Positions 26,022 to 35,724 of a stretch of 50,515 nucleotides of DNA are shown here, piece after piece; the first letter of the stretch is position 1, and every line of letters starts with the position of its first letter. The notes below the pieces were generated by a model. The model was not told the origin of the DNA and made no database searches. It worked only from the letters and a program-made list of their open reading frames with translations. The position numbers were made by a program, and so were the translations under genes. This DNA comes from Acidovorax sp. (GTDB taxonomy: Bacteria; Pseudomonadota; Gammaproteobacteria; Burkholderiales; Burkholderiaceae_C): assembly GCA_031277855.1 (NCBI GenBank), contig JAITLO010000040.1:1-50515 (forward strand), read 5' to 3'.

Positions 26022-26587
26022 AGCTCGATTCCTTTGGCCTTCAGAGCCTTGCTGAGGGTTTGGATGGCACGAAAACAATGTGTTTTTACACTGCCTTCGG
26101 AACAGCCCATGGCGGCTGCGGTTTCTGCGACATCCATCTCTTCCCAATAACGCAGCAGGAAAGCCTCGCGTTGACGTGCTGGCAATTCTTGTATCTCTTT
26201 TTCTATGCTTTGCAAAATCTGCGCCCGCTGCGTGGTGTCTTCGGCACTTTGCGCAGTTTCGGTGTCACGGCTGTTGGCGTGGACTTCCAGCCAGTCGTAG
26301 CCCTCGTCTTCGCCGCTGCGCTGCTCCAGGTCGCCAATATTGGTGAAAAGGGCATTGCGGGTCTTTTGGCGGCGAAACCAGTCCAGCGTGCAGTTGGACA
26401 AAATGCGCTGAAAGAGCATGGGCAGCTCGCCCGCCGGCTTGTCCCCGTAGTGCTGGGACAGCTTGATCATGCTGTCTTGCACAATGTCCAGTGCGGCATC
26501 CTCGTCGCGAACGTGGAACATCGCGCGCTTAAAAGCGCGCTTTTCCACGTCTTTGAGAAATTGTGACAGTTCGGATTCGGTGGCCAA
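26018..26587 (-). CDS. ECF-type RNA polymerase sigma factor
   Basis: The 189-residue protein has sigma region 2 (about 12-85), with FKRAMFHVRDEDAALDIVQD and the melting segment FQRILSNCTLDWFRRQK, and region 4 (about 125-180) with LPARQREAFLLRYWEEMDVA and the helix-turn-helix MGCSEGSVKTHCFRAIQTL. It directs RNA polymerase to its own promoters, probably for envelope or oxidative stress. It heads an operon of six genes (DUF3619, DUF3106, RDD, dgkA, LOG), and overlaps the next gene. It is divergent from ilvI. Confidence 0.92.
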   Translation of the reverse strand: MATESELSQFLKDVEKRAFKRAMFHVRDEDAALDIVQDSMIKLSQHYGDKPAGELPMLFQRILSNCTLDWFRRQKTRNALFTNIGDLEQRSGEDEGYDWLEVHANSRDTETAQSAEDTTQRAQILQSIEKEIQELPARQREAFLLRYWEEMDVAETAAAMGCSEGSVKTHCFRAIQTLSKALKAKGIEL

Positions 26588-26702
26588 AACGGGGCGGGGG
26601 AGAGGTCGCAGGCTGCCCGGCAGCCGGGTAGAAAGCAGTGATTATCGCATTTGTGTACGAATTTCTGTGGCGAGCGGCACAAACGCGTTTTGCAGTGCAA
26701 TA

Positions 26703-26852
26703 ATGTTCACTGCATTTCAAAAAGGCAAACAGGTCACGGTCCGGCGCACACTCATCGCGCTCATGTCCCTGGCCCTAAGTCCTGAACCACTCCCACAAGG
26801 AGGAGGCCAGGGGCACCCAAGGTTTTTCGTTAGAGAAATTCACAAAGGTTGA
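26703..26852 (+). other. Possible leader ORF in front of ilvI
   Basis: An in-frame 49-codon ORF begins at ATG 26703 and ends with TGA two bases before the ilvI start. Its middle reads TVRRTLIALMSLAL, with seven branched-chain codons in about fifteen. An inverted repeat (CCCTGGCC at 26767-26774 and GGCCAGGG at 26805-26812) is followed by a TTTTT run at 26822-26826. It may be an attenuator or a coupled upstream ORF, but a ribosome site for the ATG is not seen. Confidence 0.35.
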
Positions 26853-26854
26853 TC

Positions 26855-28642
26855 ATGGAAATCTCCAAGGCCGAGCTGTCTTCTGCAGCGGCTGCTTCCA
26901 CACAGACAGGTACCCAGGAATTGATGGGTGCCGAAATTCTGGTCAAGGCCTTGCAGGCCGAAGGCGTCAAGCACCTGTGGGGCTATCCCGGTGGTGCAGT
27001 GTTGTATATCTACGACGCACTCTACAAACAAGATTCGATTCAGCATGTGCTGGTGCGCCATGAACAGGCGGCTGTGCATGCTGCAGATGGCTTTGCCCGC
27101 GCCACAGGTGAAGTGGGCGTGGCACTGGTCACTTCCGGCCCCGGCTTGACGAATGCCGTCACCGGCATTGCCACGGCTTATACCGACTCCATCCCTCTGG
27201 TGGTGATCAGCGGCCAGACCTCGACCAACTACATCGGCACCGATGCTTTCCAGGAATGCGACACCGTGGGCATTACCCGCCCGGTGGTCAAGCACAACTT
27301 CCTGGTCAAGGATGTGCGCGATATCGCGGCGACGATGAAGAAGGCATTTCACATCGCCCGCACCGGTCGCCCGGGCCCCGTGGTGGTGGACATTCCCAAG
27401 GATGTGTCCTTCAAGAAAGTGGCTTACGCCGGCTACCCGCAGAGCGTGGAAATGCGCTCTTACAACCCGGTGAAGAAGGGGCACTCCGGTCAGATTCGCA
27501 AGGCGCTGCAGCTGCTGATGTCTGCCAAGCGCCCCTATATCTACACCGGCGGTGGCGTGCTGCTGGGCAATGCCTGCAGCGAGCTGCGCACCCTGGTGGA
27601 TTTGCTGGGTTACCCGGTCACCCACACCTTGCTGGGCCTGGGTGCCTACCCGGCCAGCGACAAGAAATTCCTGGGCATGCTGGGCATGCACGGCACCATC
27701 GAAGCCAACAACGCCATGCAGAACTGCGATGTGCTGCTGGCCGTGGGCGCGCGCTTTGATGACCGTGTGATTGGCAATCCCAAGCACTTCATGTCGGTGG
27801 AGCGCAAGATCATCCATATCGACATTGATCCTTCCTCCATCTCCAAGCGCGTGAAGGTGGATGTGCCCATCGTCGGCGATGTGAAGGACGTGCTGGGCGA
27901 GCTGATCACCATGATCCGCGAAGGCACAGCCAAGCCTGACGCCACGGCTTTGGGCCAGTGGTGGAAGACGATTGAAGGCTGGCGCGAGCGCGACTGCCTG
28001 AAGTACAGCCATGGTGATGGCAGCGTGATCAAGCCGCAGTTTGTGGTGGAAACGCTGTGGAATATGACCAAGGATGATGACGTCTACATCACATCCGACG
28101 TGGGTCAGCACCAGATGTGGGCTGCGCAGTACTACCGCTTTGATGAGCCACGTCGCTGGATCAACTCCGGCGGTCTGGGCACCATGGGTGTGGGCCTGCC
28201 TTACGCCATGGGCATCAAGCTGGCCAAGCCCGAATCCGAGGTGTTCTGCATCACGGGTGAAGGCTCCATCCAGATGAACATCCAGGAGCTGGCCACCTGC
28301 TTCCAGTACAACACGCCGGTGGTGATCTGCGCGCTGAACAACCGCTTCTTGGGCATGGTGCGCCAGTGGCAGGAGATTGAATACTCCGGCCGCTACAGCC
28401 ACAGCTATATGGATTCGCTGCCCGACTTCGTCAAGCTAGCCGAGGCCTATGGCCACCGCGGCATGCTGATTGAAGATCCGGCGCAGGTGGAGAGCGCACT
28501 GCGCGAAGCTCGCCGCATCGTGCGTGAAGAGGGCAAGACCGTGTTCCTGGACTTCCGCACCGATCCCACGGAAAACGTCTTCCCCATGGTCCAAGCGGGC
28601 AAGGGCATCACCGAGATGCTGCTGGGCGCCGACGACCTGTAA
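26855..28642 (+). CDS. ilvI: Acetolactate synthase, large (catalytic) subunit
   Basis: The 595-residue enzyme joins two pyruvates, or pyruvate and 2-oxobutyrate, in the first shared step of valine, leucine and isoleucine synthesis. It has the N-terminal TPP domain with catalytic glutamate in VRHEQAAVHAADGFARATG, the FAD-binding middle (GVLLGNACSEL and GARFDDRVIGNP), and the C-terminal TPP motif GEGSIQMNIQELATCFQ followed by ICALNNRFLGMVRQWQE. Length is standard. The ATG at 26855 has AAAGG upstream; it directly follows the end of a short upstream ORF. It forms an operon-like group with ilvH and ilvC. Confidence 0.96.
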   Translation: MEISKAELSSAAAASTQTGTQELMGAEILVKALQAEGVKHLWGYPGGAVLYIYDALYKQDSIQHVLVRHEQAAVHAADGFARATGEVGVALVTSGPGLTNAVTGIATAYTDSIPLVVISGQTSTNYIGTDAFQECDTVGITRPVVKHNFLVKDVRDIAATMKKAFHIARTGRPGPVVVDIPKDVSFKKVAYAGYPQSVEMRSYNPVKKGHSGQIRKALQLLMSAKRPYIYTGGGVLLGNACSELRTLVDLLGYPVTHTLLGLGAYPASDKKFLGMLGMHGTIEANNAMQNCDVLLAVGARFDDRVIGNPKHFMSVERKIIHIDIDPSSISKRVKVDVPIVGDVKDVLGELITMIREGTAKPDATALGQWWKTIEGWRERDCLKYSHGDGSVIKPQFVVETLWNMTKDDDVYITSDVGQHQMWAAQYYRFDEPRRWINSGGLGTMGVGLPYAMGIKLAKPESEVFCITGEGSIQMNIQELATCFQYNTPVVICALNNRFLGMVRQWQEIEYSGRYSHSYMDSLPDFVKLAEAYGHRGMLIEDPAQVESALREARRIVREEGKTVFLDFRTDPTENVFPMVQAGKGITEMLLGADDL

Positions 28643-28650
28643 GCCACGCT

Positions 28651-28694
28651 TTGGAAACCATAGCGGCTATAGCCTCTATACCGCTGGTTTCCAA
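28651..28694. repeat. Hairpin in the ilvI-ilvH spacer
   Basis: TTGGAAACC and AGCGG on the left pair with CCGCT and GGTTTCCAA on the right, with a two-base bulge and a short AT-rich loop. It begins eight bases after the ilvI stop codon and has no T tract. It could protect the ilvI message end or adjust the amount of ilvH. A second, looser inverted repeat (CGGTAAGC/GCTTACCG) spans 28727-28781. Confidence 0.5.
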
Positions 28695-28817
28695 GTGTTT
28701 GAACGCGCAAGCCCAGGTCATGCCTGCGGTAAGCGCTCCTAAATTGACGAATCTATTGTCTGCCAAGCCCGCCGCTTACCGGCGTCGGGGGAGGGCAGCG
28801 AAAAGAGGAATCTGCAG

Positions 28818-29309
28818 ATGAAACACATCATTGCCGTGCTGCTCGAAAACGAGCCCGGAGCCCTGTCGCGCGTGGTCGGCCTGTTTTCGGCCCGCGGCTA
28901 CAACATCGAATCGCTGACCGTGGCGCCCACCGAGGACCCATCGCTGTCGCGCATGACTATTTTGACCACCGGTTCGGACGACGTGATCGAGCAGATCACC
29001 AAGCACCTGAACCGTCTGATCGAAGTGGTCAAGGTAGTGGACCTCACCGAAGGTGCCTACACCGAGCGCGAGCTGATGATGGTCAAGGTGCGCGCCGTGG
29101 GCAAGGAACGTGAAGAGATGAAGCGCATGGCCGACATCTTCCGCGGCCGCATCATTGATGTCACCGAGAAAAGCTACACCGTGGAGCTGACCGGTGACCA
29201 GTCCAAGAACGACGCCTTTTTGCAAGCCATTGACCGCAGCGCCATCTTGGAAACCGTGCGCACTGGCGCCAGCGGCATTGGCCGCGGCGAGCGCATCTTG
29301 CGCGTCTAA
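28818..29309 (+). CDS. ilvH: Acetolactate synthase, small (regulatory) subunit
   Basis: The 163-residue protein has an N-terminal ACT domain beginning MKHIIAVLLENEPGALSRVV, with the GLFSARGYNIESLTVAPTED segment that binds valine, and a C-terminal ACT-like part ending ETVRTGASGIGRGERILRV. It binds the catalytic subunit, raises its activity, and gives feedback inhibition by valine. It follows ilvI after a 175-base spacer with hairpins, and the ATG has a GAGGA site. Confidence 0.95.
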   Translation: MKHIIAVLLENEPGALSRVVGLFSARGYNIESLTVAPTEDPSLSRMTILTTGSDDVIEQITKHLNRLIEVVKVVDLTEGAYTERELMMVKVRAVGKEREEMKRMADIFRGRIIDVTEKSYTVELTGDQSKNDAFLQAIDRSAILETVRTGASGIGRGERILRV

Positions 29310-29386
29310 ACCCCATGCCTGTGGAGTGCTGCTGACGCGGCTTTGACGGTGCAATGTGCACCATCATCCACAATCCCCTTTTTTGA

Positions 29387-30439
<1,053 letters not shown>

Positions 30440-30488
30440 TGGTGCTGTGGCCGGGGCGCAGTGATGCGGCCTGTGCCACACCGCTTGC

Positions 30489-30515
30489 AAGCCACCCATT
30501 TGGGTGGCTTTTTTT
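30489..30515 (+). terminator. Intrinsic terminator after ilvC
   Basis: AAGCCACCC and GGGTGGCTT form a 9-bp stem with a four-base ATTT loop, followed by five further T residues. It ends the ilvIHC transcript before pssA. Confidence 0.9.
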
Positions 30516-30656
30516 GTCTGCGAGGGCAGGTGTGCAGTGGGCTGCCGCAGCACGGGTACACTGCAGGCCATGGGGTGCGGCCATGGGCGTGCACCTGAAA
30601 TACTATGGTTGTGATAGCTGCCTGTGTTGACAGGTAAAGCTTAGGAGTTGAGTTTG

Positions 30657-31532
30657 ATGCAAAACGAAAACGGCTCGGGTGACACCAGACCCAGCATGCC
30701 GCGCAAGCTGCGCAAAGGCATTTACATACTGCCCAATTTGTTCACGCTGGCTGCGCTGTTCGGTGGTTTCTATGCCATCGTCATGGCCATGAACAACCAG
30801 TTCGAGCTGGCGGCCGTGGGCGTGTTCTGCGCCATGGTGCTGGACAGCCTGGACGGCCGCGTGGCGCGCATGACGCACACCCAAAGCGCCTTCGGTGAGC
30901 AAATGGACTCGCTGTCCGACATGGTGTCCTTCGGCGCCGCGCCGGCCCTGATTGCCTATGAATGGGCACTGCGTCCGCTGGGTCGCTGGGGCTGGATTGC
31001 CGCCTTTGTCTATTGCGCCTGCGCAGCACTGCGCCTGGCGCGCTTTAACGTCAACACCGGCGTGGTGGACAAGCGCTATTTCCAGGGCATGCCGTCGCCT
31101 GCGGCTGCAGCCCTGGTGGCTGGCTTTATCTGGCTGACCAGCGCGCTGCTGGTGTCGCACCGCGATGTGCCCATCTTTGGCGAGGTGATTTCCTGGTTCG
31201 GCGGTTATCCCACAGACCGTGCCGATCTGTCGTGGATCATGTTTGCCGTCACCTTGTTCGCCGGCCTGACCATGGTCACCAACATCCCCTACTACAGTTT
31301 CAAGGACTTTGGCGGACGCCGCAGCGTGCCCTTTGTGTTCCTGGTGGTGGCGGCTTTGTTGATCGGTGTGGTGAGTATAGAGCCGGCCACCATGCTGTTC
31401 CTGATCTTTGTGGGCTACTCCATCTCGGGCTATGTCATCTACGGCTGGCGCCGCTCCAAAGGCCATCACGTGAGCATCGTGGCAACCTCGAAAGACGAGC
31501 CGGATGAGCGTGGTTTGCACCACGATGATTGA
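30657..31532 (+). CDS. pssA: CDP-diacylglycerol-serine O-phosphatidyltransferase
   Basis: The 291-residue membrane enzyme makes phosphatidylserine from CDP-diacylglycerol and serine. It has the CDP-alcohol phosphotransferase signature, DSLDGRVAR followed by GEQMDSLSD (about residues 63-83), and seven to eight membrane segments; VTNIPYYSFKDF is a typical later loop. An in-frame TTG at 30648 directly abuts the AGGAG ribosome site, so the ATG at 30657, nine bases after it, is the likely start. In Burkholderiales, pssA commonly lies between ilvC and leuA, as here. Confidence 0.93.
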   Translation: MQNENGSGDTRPSMPRKLRKGIYILPNLFTLAALFGGFYAIVMAMNNQFELAAVGVFCAMVLDSLDGRVARMTHTQSAFGEQMDSLSDMVSFGAAPALIAYEWALRPLGRWGWIAAFVYCACAALRLARFNVNTGVVDKRYFQGMPSPAAAALVAGFIWLTSALLVSHRDVPIFGEVISWFGGYPTDRADLSWIMFAVTLFAGLTMVTNIPYYSFKDFGGRRSVPFVFLVVAALLIGVVSIEPATMLFLIFVGYSISGYVIYGWRRSKGHHVSIVATSKDEPDERGLHHDD

Positions 31533-31585
31533 TGCGCAGCGCAAAAAATACAGCGCAACGCCAAACCTGTGCTAAAGTGATCCGC

Positions 31586-31642
31586 ATGCAAAACCTGTCG
31601 CTAGCCCTACTAATCTCCATGTCCAACGGGCAGAGCCAGTAG
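31586..31642 (+). CDS. leuA leader peptide (attenuator)
   Basis: This 18-residue ORF reads MQNLSLALLISMSNGQSQ. It has four leucine codons, three of them the rare CTA, plus one isoleucine codon within nine codons, just before a competing hairpin and an intrinsic terminator. Ribosomes short of leucyl-tRNA would stall at codons 4-10. A weak AAGTGA ribosome site precedes the ATG. It ends at TAG and does not overlap leuA. The pattern is that of classical amino acid attenuation. Confidence 0.8.
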   Translation: MQNLSLALLISMSNGQSQ

Positions 31643-31704
31643 CGCGCGCGTACAACCACCTACTTCCACGGCCCGTCAGCACCAGCGACGGGCCGTTTTG
31701 TTTT
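31626..31704 (+). promoter_or_regulatory. leuA transcription attenuator (antiterminator and terminator arms)
   Basis: The terminator is ACGGCCCGTC (31668-31677) with GACGGGCCGT (31687-31696), a nine-base loop and the T-rich tract TTTGTTTT. The segment ACGGGC (31626-31631), inside the end of the leader ORF, can instead pair with GCCCGT (31671-31676), the left arm of the terminator. A ribosome stalled on the leucine codons leaves this segment free, allows antitermination and so leuA expression; a ribosome reaching the stop covers it and termination follows. Confidence 0.8.
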
Positions 31705-31760
31705 CTGAAGTCGCTGGGGGCAGGCCACTTTTCTTGATTCACTAAAGAAAGATCTCTCCG

Positions 31761-33434
31761 ATGTTGCAGAATCCCGCCACCAAATACCGTCCCTTCGCTC
31801 CGGTGCGTCTCACGGATCGCACCTGGCCCGATGCGGTGATTTCCAAGCCCCCGGTCTGGTGCAGCGTGGATCTGCGCGACGGCAACCAGGCGCTGATCGA
31901 GCCCATGGACATCGACCGCAAGATCCGCATGTTCGAGCAGTTGGTCAAGATCGGTTTCAAGGAAATCGAAGTGGGCTTTCCCTCTGCCTCGCAGGTTGAA
32001 TTCGACTTCATGCGCAAGCTCATCGAGGAAAACCGCATTCCTGATGATGTCACCGTGCAGGTCTTGACCCAGGCGCGTGAACATCTGGTGCGCCGCACAT
32101 TTGAGGCCCTGGAAGGCGTGCCGCGCGCCATCGTCCACCTCTACAACGCCACGGCTCCGGTGATGCGCCGCGTGGTGCTGAATATGAGCGAAGACGAAAT
32201 CGTCGAGCTGGCCACCACCAATGCACAGATGTTCAAGGACATTGCGGCCACCTATCCGCAAACCCAATGGACGTTCCAGTACTCGCCCGAGATGTATTCG
32301 GACACCGAGCTGGAGTTCTCCAAACGTGTGATCGATGCCGTCACCGCCGTGTGGCAGCCCACGCCCAAGAACAAGTGCATCATCAACCTGCCCACCACGG
32401 TGGAGCACTCCACGCCCAATATCTTTGCAGACATGGTGGAGTGGACGCACCGCCATATCGAGCGCCGTGACAGCGTGGTGCTGTCCGTGCACCCGCACAA
32501 CGACCGCGGCACCGGCACCGCCACTGCCGAGCTGGCCATCATGGCCGGTGCCGATCGCCTGGAAGGCTGCTTGTTCGGCAACGGTGAGCGCACAGGCAAT
32601 CTGGACGTGGTCAACGTGGCTCTGAATATGTACATCCAGGGTGTGAATCCTGGCCTGGATTTCTCCAACATCGACGATATCCGTGCAACGGTTGAGCACT
32701 GCAACCAGTTGCCCGTGCACCCACGCCACCCGTATGTGGGTGACCTGGTCTACACCTCCTTCTCCGGCTCTCACCAAGATGCCATCAAGAAGGCGTTCGC
32801 CGCTTACAAGGATGGCGACATCTGGGATATGCCTTATTTGCCTATCGACCCCAAGGATCTGGGGCGCAGCTATGAGGCCGTGATTCGTGTGAACAGCCAA
32901 TCGGGCAAGGGCGGCATTGCCTATCTGCTCGAGAGCGAATATGGCTTGCAACTGCCCCGCCGCTTGCAGATCGAATTCAGCCAGGCCGTGCAGCGCGAGA
33001 TGGATGCAAGCGGCAAGGAGCTGACGGCGGCTGACCTGTGGGCCTTGTTCCAGCGTGAATATGGCCTGGGCGACTTCCGCACGCCCCAGTACCGCCTGCA
33101 GGAAGATGATGGCGTGGTGACCCTGTCGGCAGCCATGGACTGGGAAGGCCAGCGCCTGGAGCTGCAAGGCCAGGGCACCGGCCCCATCGACGCCTTTGTG
33201 CAAGCCCTGAGCCAGGCCGTGGGCCGCACGGTGCGGGTGCTGAACTACAGCGAGCATGCCGTGGGTGAAGGTGCCAATGCCCAGGCCATTGCCTATGTCG
33301 AAGTGCGGGTGGATGACTCCGAGGTGGTGCATGGCGTGGGCAAGGACGCCAATATCGTCTCGGCCTCCATTCGTGCCATTTTGTCGGGCCTGCGCCGCGC
33401 ACCACAAGGTGCAGAGCAAGTGGTCGCTGCGTGA
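31761..33434 (+). CDS. leuA: 2-isopropylmalate synthase (long, class II form)
   Basis: The 557-residue enzyme condenses 2-oxoisovalerate with acetyl-CoA in the first leucine-specific step. It has the HMGL-type barrel start [18 protein letters not shown], the metal-ligand region [18 protein letters not shown] with [12 protein letters not shown], and a C-terminal regulatory LeuA dimer domain from about residue 430. The length and the N-terminal extension ([12 protein letters not shown]) mark the long type found in Betaproteobacteria and actinomycetes. It is controlled by an attenuator just upstream and ends at a strong terminator. Confidence 0.95.
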   Translation: MLQNPATKYRPFAPVRLTDRTWPDAVISKPPVWCSVDLRDGNQALIEPMDIDRKIRMFEQLVKIGFKEIEVGFPSASQVEFDFMRKLIEENRIPDDVTVQVLTQAREHLVRRTFEALEGVPRAIVHLYNATAPVMRRVVLNMSEDEIVELATTNAQMFKDIAATYPQTQWTFQYSPEMYSDTELEFSKRVIDAVTAVWQPTPKNKCIINLPTTVEHSTPNIFADMVEWTHRHIERRDSVVLSVHPHNDRGTGTATAELAIMAGADRLEGCLFGNGERTGNLDVVNVALNMYIQGVNPGLDFSNIDDIRATVEHCNQLPVHPRHPYVGDLVYTSFSGSHQDAIKKAFAAYKDGDIWDMPYLPIDPKDLGRSYEAVIRVNSQSGKGGIAYLLESEYGLQLPRRLQIEFSQAVQREMDASGKELTAADLWALFQREYGLGDFRTPQYRLQEDDGVVTLSAAMDWEGQRLELQGQGTGPIDAFVQALSQAVGRTVRVLNYSEHAVGEGANAQAIAYVEVRVDDSEVVHGVGKDANIVSASIRAILSGLRRAPQGAEQVVAA

Positions 33435-33482
33435 TGGGATGAATGCCACGCCATGGCCACTTAACAAATGGTAATGGCCCCG

Positions 33483-33519
33483 AATCCCCGTCTTTTCATC
33501 AGGAAGGACGGGGATTTTT
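33483..33519 (+). terminator. Intrinsic terminator after leuA
   Basis: AATCCCCGTC and GACGGGGATT form a 10-bp stem with a 14-base loop, followed by more T residues. It lies 48 bases after the leuA stop codon. The AT-rich stretch that follows (33570-33650) is a likely promoter region for pbpG. Confidence 0.88.
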
Positions 33520-33696
33520 GTTCGTATTGCAGCGCCGTTCGCGAAGTGAATGCTTCAATTTTTGCAAACAAGCATGTGCAAAAAAATGTGCCAAGAATAT
33601 AATTTAAGAATCGGCATGCGGACATCTTTGTAAGTAATTGATTTACTTGATTTTTAGTCCCGTGCGCCTCCCAAATCTTGCTGCCGGAGCATTTGC

Positions 33697-34806
33697 ATGC
33701 ACTCCCTTCTCCGACCTGCGTACGGCCGTCTCGCCCAAGCACTGGCATTTTTCACCTTGTCCTGTGCCTTGAGCGTACAGGCGGCTCCCAGCAAGCAGCC
33801 TGCAAAAAAACAGGTCAGCGCTGCCGCAAGCAAATCCCCAGCCAAGGCCAAGGCCGAGCCGCGCAAGCGTGTTGAGGTCAGTGCAGAGCGCAAAAAGGCC
33901 GTGGTGGCGAAGTCCACCCCCAAGCGCGGTGCGAACTCTCGCAAGGCGGTGGCAGCGGCCAGCGCCGGTGGTGCGGCAGCCGTGGTGCTGGCCCGACCTT
34001 CTTTTGGGCAAATGGCCGGTCTGCACCAGGTCAGCGATCCCTTGGAATTGAAGTCCAGCGTGGCCCTGGTGATGGACCAGGACACCAAGGAGGTGCTGCT
34101 CAGCAAGAACGACCACGCCGTGCTGCCTATCGCCTCGCTGACCAAGCTGATGACGGGCCTGCTGATCTCCGAAGCCAAGCTGCCCATGGATGAGCACATC
34201 ACCATCACCCAGGATGATGTGGACACCGAAAAACACAGCAGCTCGCGCCTGCGCGTGGGCACCACTTTGACCCGTGGCGAAATGATGCACCTGGCGCTGA
34301 TGTCCAGCGAAAACCGTGCAGCCCATGCATTGGGCCGTACCTATCCCGGTGGTCTGAACGCTTTTGTGGGCCAGATGAATGCCAAGGCCAAGCTGCTGGG
34401 CATGACGGGCACACGCTATGTGGAGCCCACCGGCCTGTCCAGCAGCAACCAGTCCAGCGCACATGATCTGGCCATTTTGGTGAATGTGGCCCATGCTGAT
34501 CCCTTGCTGCGCGAGCTGTCCACGTCGCCGAACTTCGAAGTGGCAGTGGGCAATCGCATGATGCAGTTCAACAACACCAACGGCCTGGTCAAGAGCGACA
34601 ACTGGGATATCGGCCTGCAAAAGACGGGCTATATCTCCGAGGCAGGTCGTTGTCTGGTGATGCAGGCCCATGTCGCCGGCCGCAAGCTCATCATGGTGTT
34701 CCTGGATTCGGCTGGAAGATTCAGCCGTTTGGCGGATGCTGAACGCGTGCGCCACTGGATGGAGTCCAAGGACGCATCACCCCGGATCGCCAGCCGTATC
34801 CAATAA
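33697..34806 (+). CDS. pbpG: D-alanyl-D-alanine endopeptidase (penicillin-binding protein 7 type)
   Basis: The 369-residue protein starts with a signal peptide (cleavage probably after SVQA near residue 28), then a Lys/Ala-rich linker (about 30-95), and an S11 serine peptidase domain. The catalytic motifs are SLTK (147-150), SEN (204-206) and KTG (309-311). It cuts D,D-cross-links in peptidoglycan and aids cell-wall remodelling. No C-terminal amphipathic anchor is evident, unlike DacA-type enzymes, which supports PbpG. It is flanked by terminators on both sides, so it is likely transcribed alone. Confidence 0.93.
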   Translation: MHSLLRPAYGRLAQALAFFTLSCALSVQAAPSKQPAKKQVSAAASKSPAKAKAEPRKRVEVSAERKKAVVAKSTPKRGANSRKAVAAASAGGAAAVVLARPSFGQMAGLHQVSDPLELKSSVALVMDQDTKEVLLSKNDHAVLPIASLTKLMTGLLISEAKLPMDEHITITQDDVDTEKHSSSRLRVGTTLTRGEMMHLALMSSENRAAHALGRTYPGGLNAFVGQMNAKAKLLGMTGTRYVEPTGLSSSNQSSAHDLAILVNVAHADPLLRELSTSPNFEVAVGNRMMQFNNTNGLVKSDNWDIGLQKTGYISEAGRCLVMQAHVAGRKLIMVFLDSAGRFSRLADAERVRHWMESKDASPRIASRIQ

Positions 34807-34833
34807 GCCTGCCGCCTTGGGCGGTACGACCCC

Positions 34834-34858
34834 AAAGGGACCAGATGGTCCCTTTTTT
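34834..34858 (+). terminator. Intrinsic terminator after pbpG
   Basis: AAAGGGACCA and TGGTCCCTTT form a 10-bp stem with a two-base nominal loop (in practice a four-base loop), followed by more T residues. It lies 28 bases after the pbpG stop codon. Confidence 0.9.
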
Positions 34859-35040
34859 GCATCTGGGAGCGGTGTGAACCGTGTTGGCGGGCATGGGTGC
34901 TGGGCGACGGTGCAGCCCCTTTACTGCATACATGCGAAAATACGCTTTTGGTTGCTGTGCCGGCACCATGCCAGATGAGAACAAATGCCTTTGCCTGCAC
35001 AGCTGCCCCGGCCCGAGGCCGAAGAATCAACGGACAGAAC

Positions 35041-35670
35041 ATGCCAAGCTACAACGCCCCTTTTGAAATCCACGTCCACGGCCAGGTGCTGCTGCGCGCG
35101 GATGTGACCTTTGAGCAGCTGCAAGATGCGCTCAAGCCGCTGTGGGCCTATGCCGGAGCACGCTCGCTGGCCGACGGCGCAACCAGCGCCTATGAGGAAG
35201 AGCCCGGCATTCAGTACAACGCCAAGGATCGCCTGCTGCAGATGTGCTGGACTGTCTCGGGTGACGATGACTTCCGCCAGGCGCTGGACGATATGTGCAT
35301 GGGCCTGAATGAGCTGGCCGAACAGGGCGCCTCGATCGAGGTGACGTTCTACGACGCCGAGTTCGACGAAGAGGAAGAAGGCCCGGAGGCACAGTCGCGC
35401 GACGACTTCGTGATGCTCTTTGTCGGCCCTACGCCGGCCGCCATCATGCAGGTGCAGCGCGATCTGCTGGTGCAGGACGTCATCAATATGATGGAACGCC
35501 ATTTCGACGCTGCGGAGCTCAGTGGTGTGGTGACCGAGATCGACAAGCTCTTCACCCAGCGCTTTGACAGCCTGGTCAGCTCGCTGGAGCTGGGCAAGAC
35601 CCCGCGCGGCCCAGGTGGCGCGGCGGGAGGCCATGGCGGCAACGGCCGCCGCCCTCGCCATCTGCATTGA
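35041..35670 (+). CDS. Conserved acidic hypothetical protein
   Basis: The 209-residue protein is cytoplasmic, with no signal peptide or membrane helix. It begins MPSYNAPFEIHVHGQVLLRA, has an acidic stretch FDEEEEGPEAQSRDDF in the middle, and an Arg/Gly/His-rich tail (GGHGGNGRRPRHLH). The body has two alpha-beta-like segments and a late helix (VQRDLLVQDVINMMERHFDA). I do not know its function. The ATG at 35041 gives a compact protein; readings that start earlier run through the promoter region after the pbpG terminator. It is 54 bases upstream of the YgjP-like gene, which may be cotranscribed. Confidence 0.75.
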   Translation: MPSYNAPFEIHVHGQVLLRADVTFEQLQDALKPLWAYAGARSLADGATSAYEEEPGIQYNAKDRLLQMCWTVSGDDDFRQALDDMCMGLNELAEQGASIEVTFYDAEFDEEEEGPEAQSRDDFVMLFVGPTPAAIMQVQRDLLVQDVINMMERHFDAAELSGVVTEIDKLFTQRFDSLVSSLELGKTPRGPGGAAGGHGGNGRRPRHLH

Positions 35671-35724
35671 GCCGACGCACTAGGTCATGCATGGCATGAC
35701 CGGTGCCTGCTTTTGCCCGGTTTC

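Noticed and set aside
31572..33467. Minus-strand open frame of 631 codons opposite leuA
   Set aside because: leuA is unmistakable on the plus strand; this frame is its shadow and also spans the attenuator.
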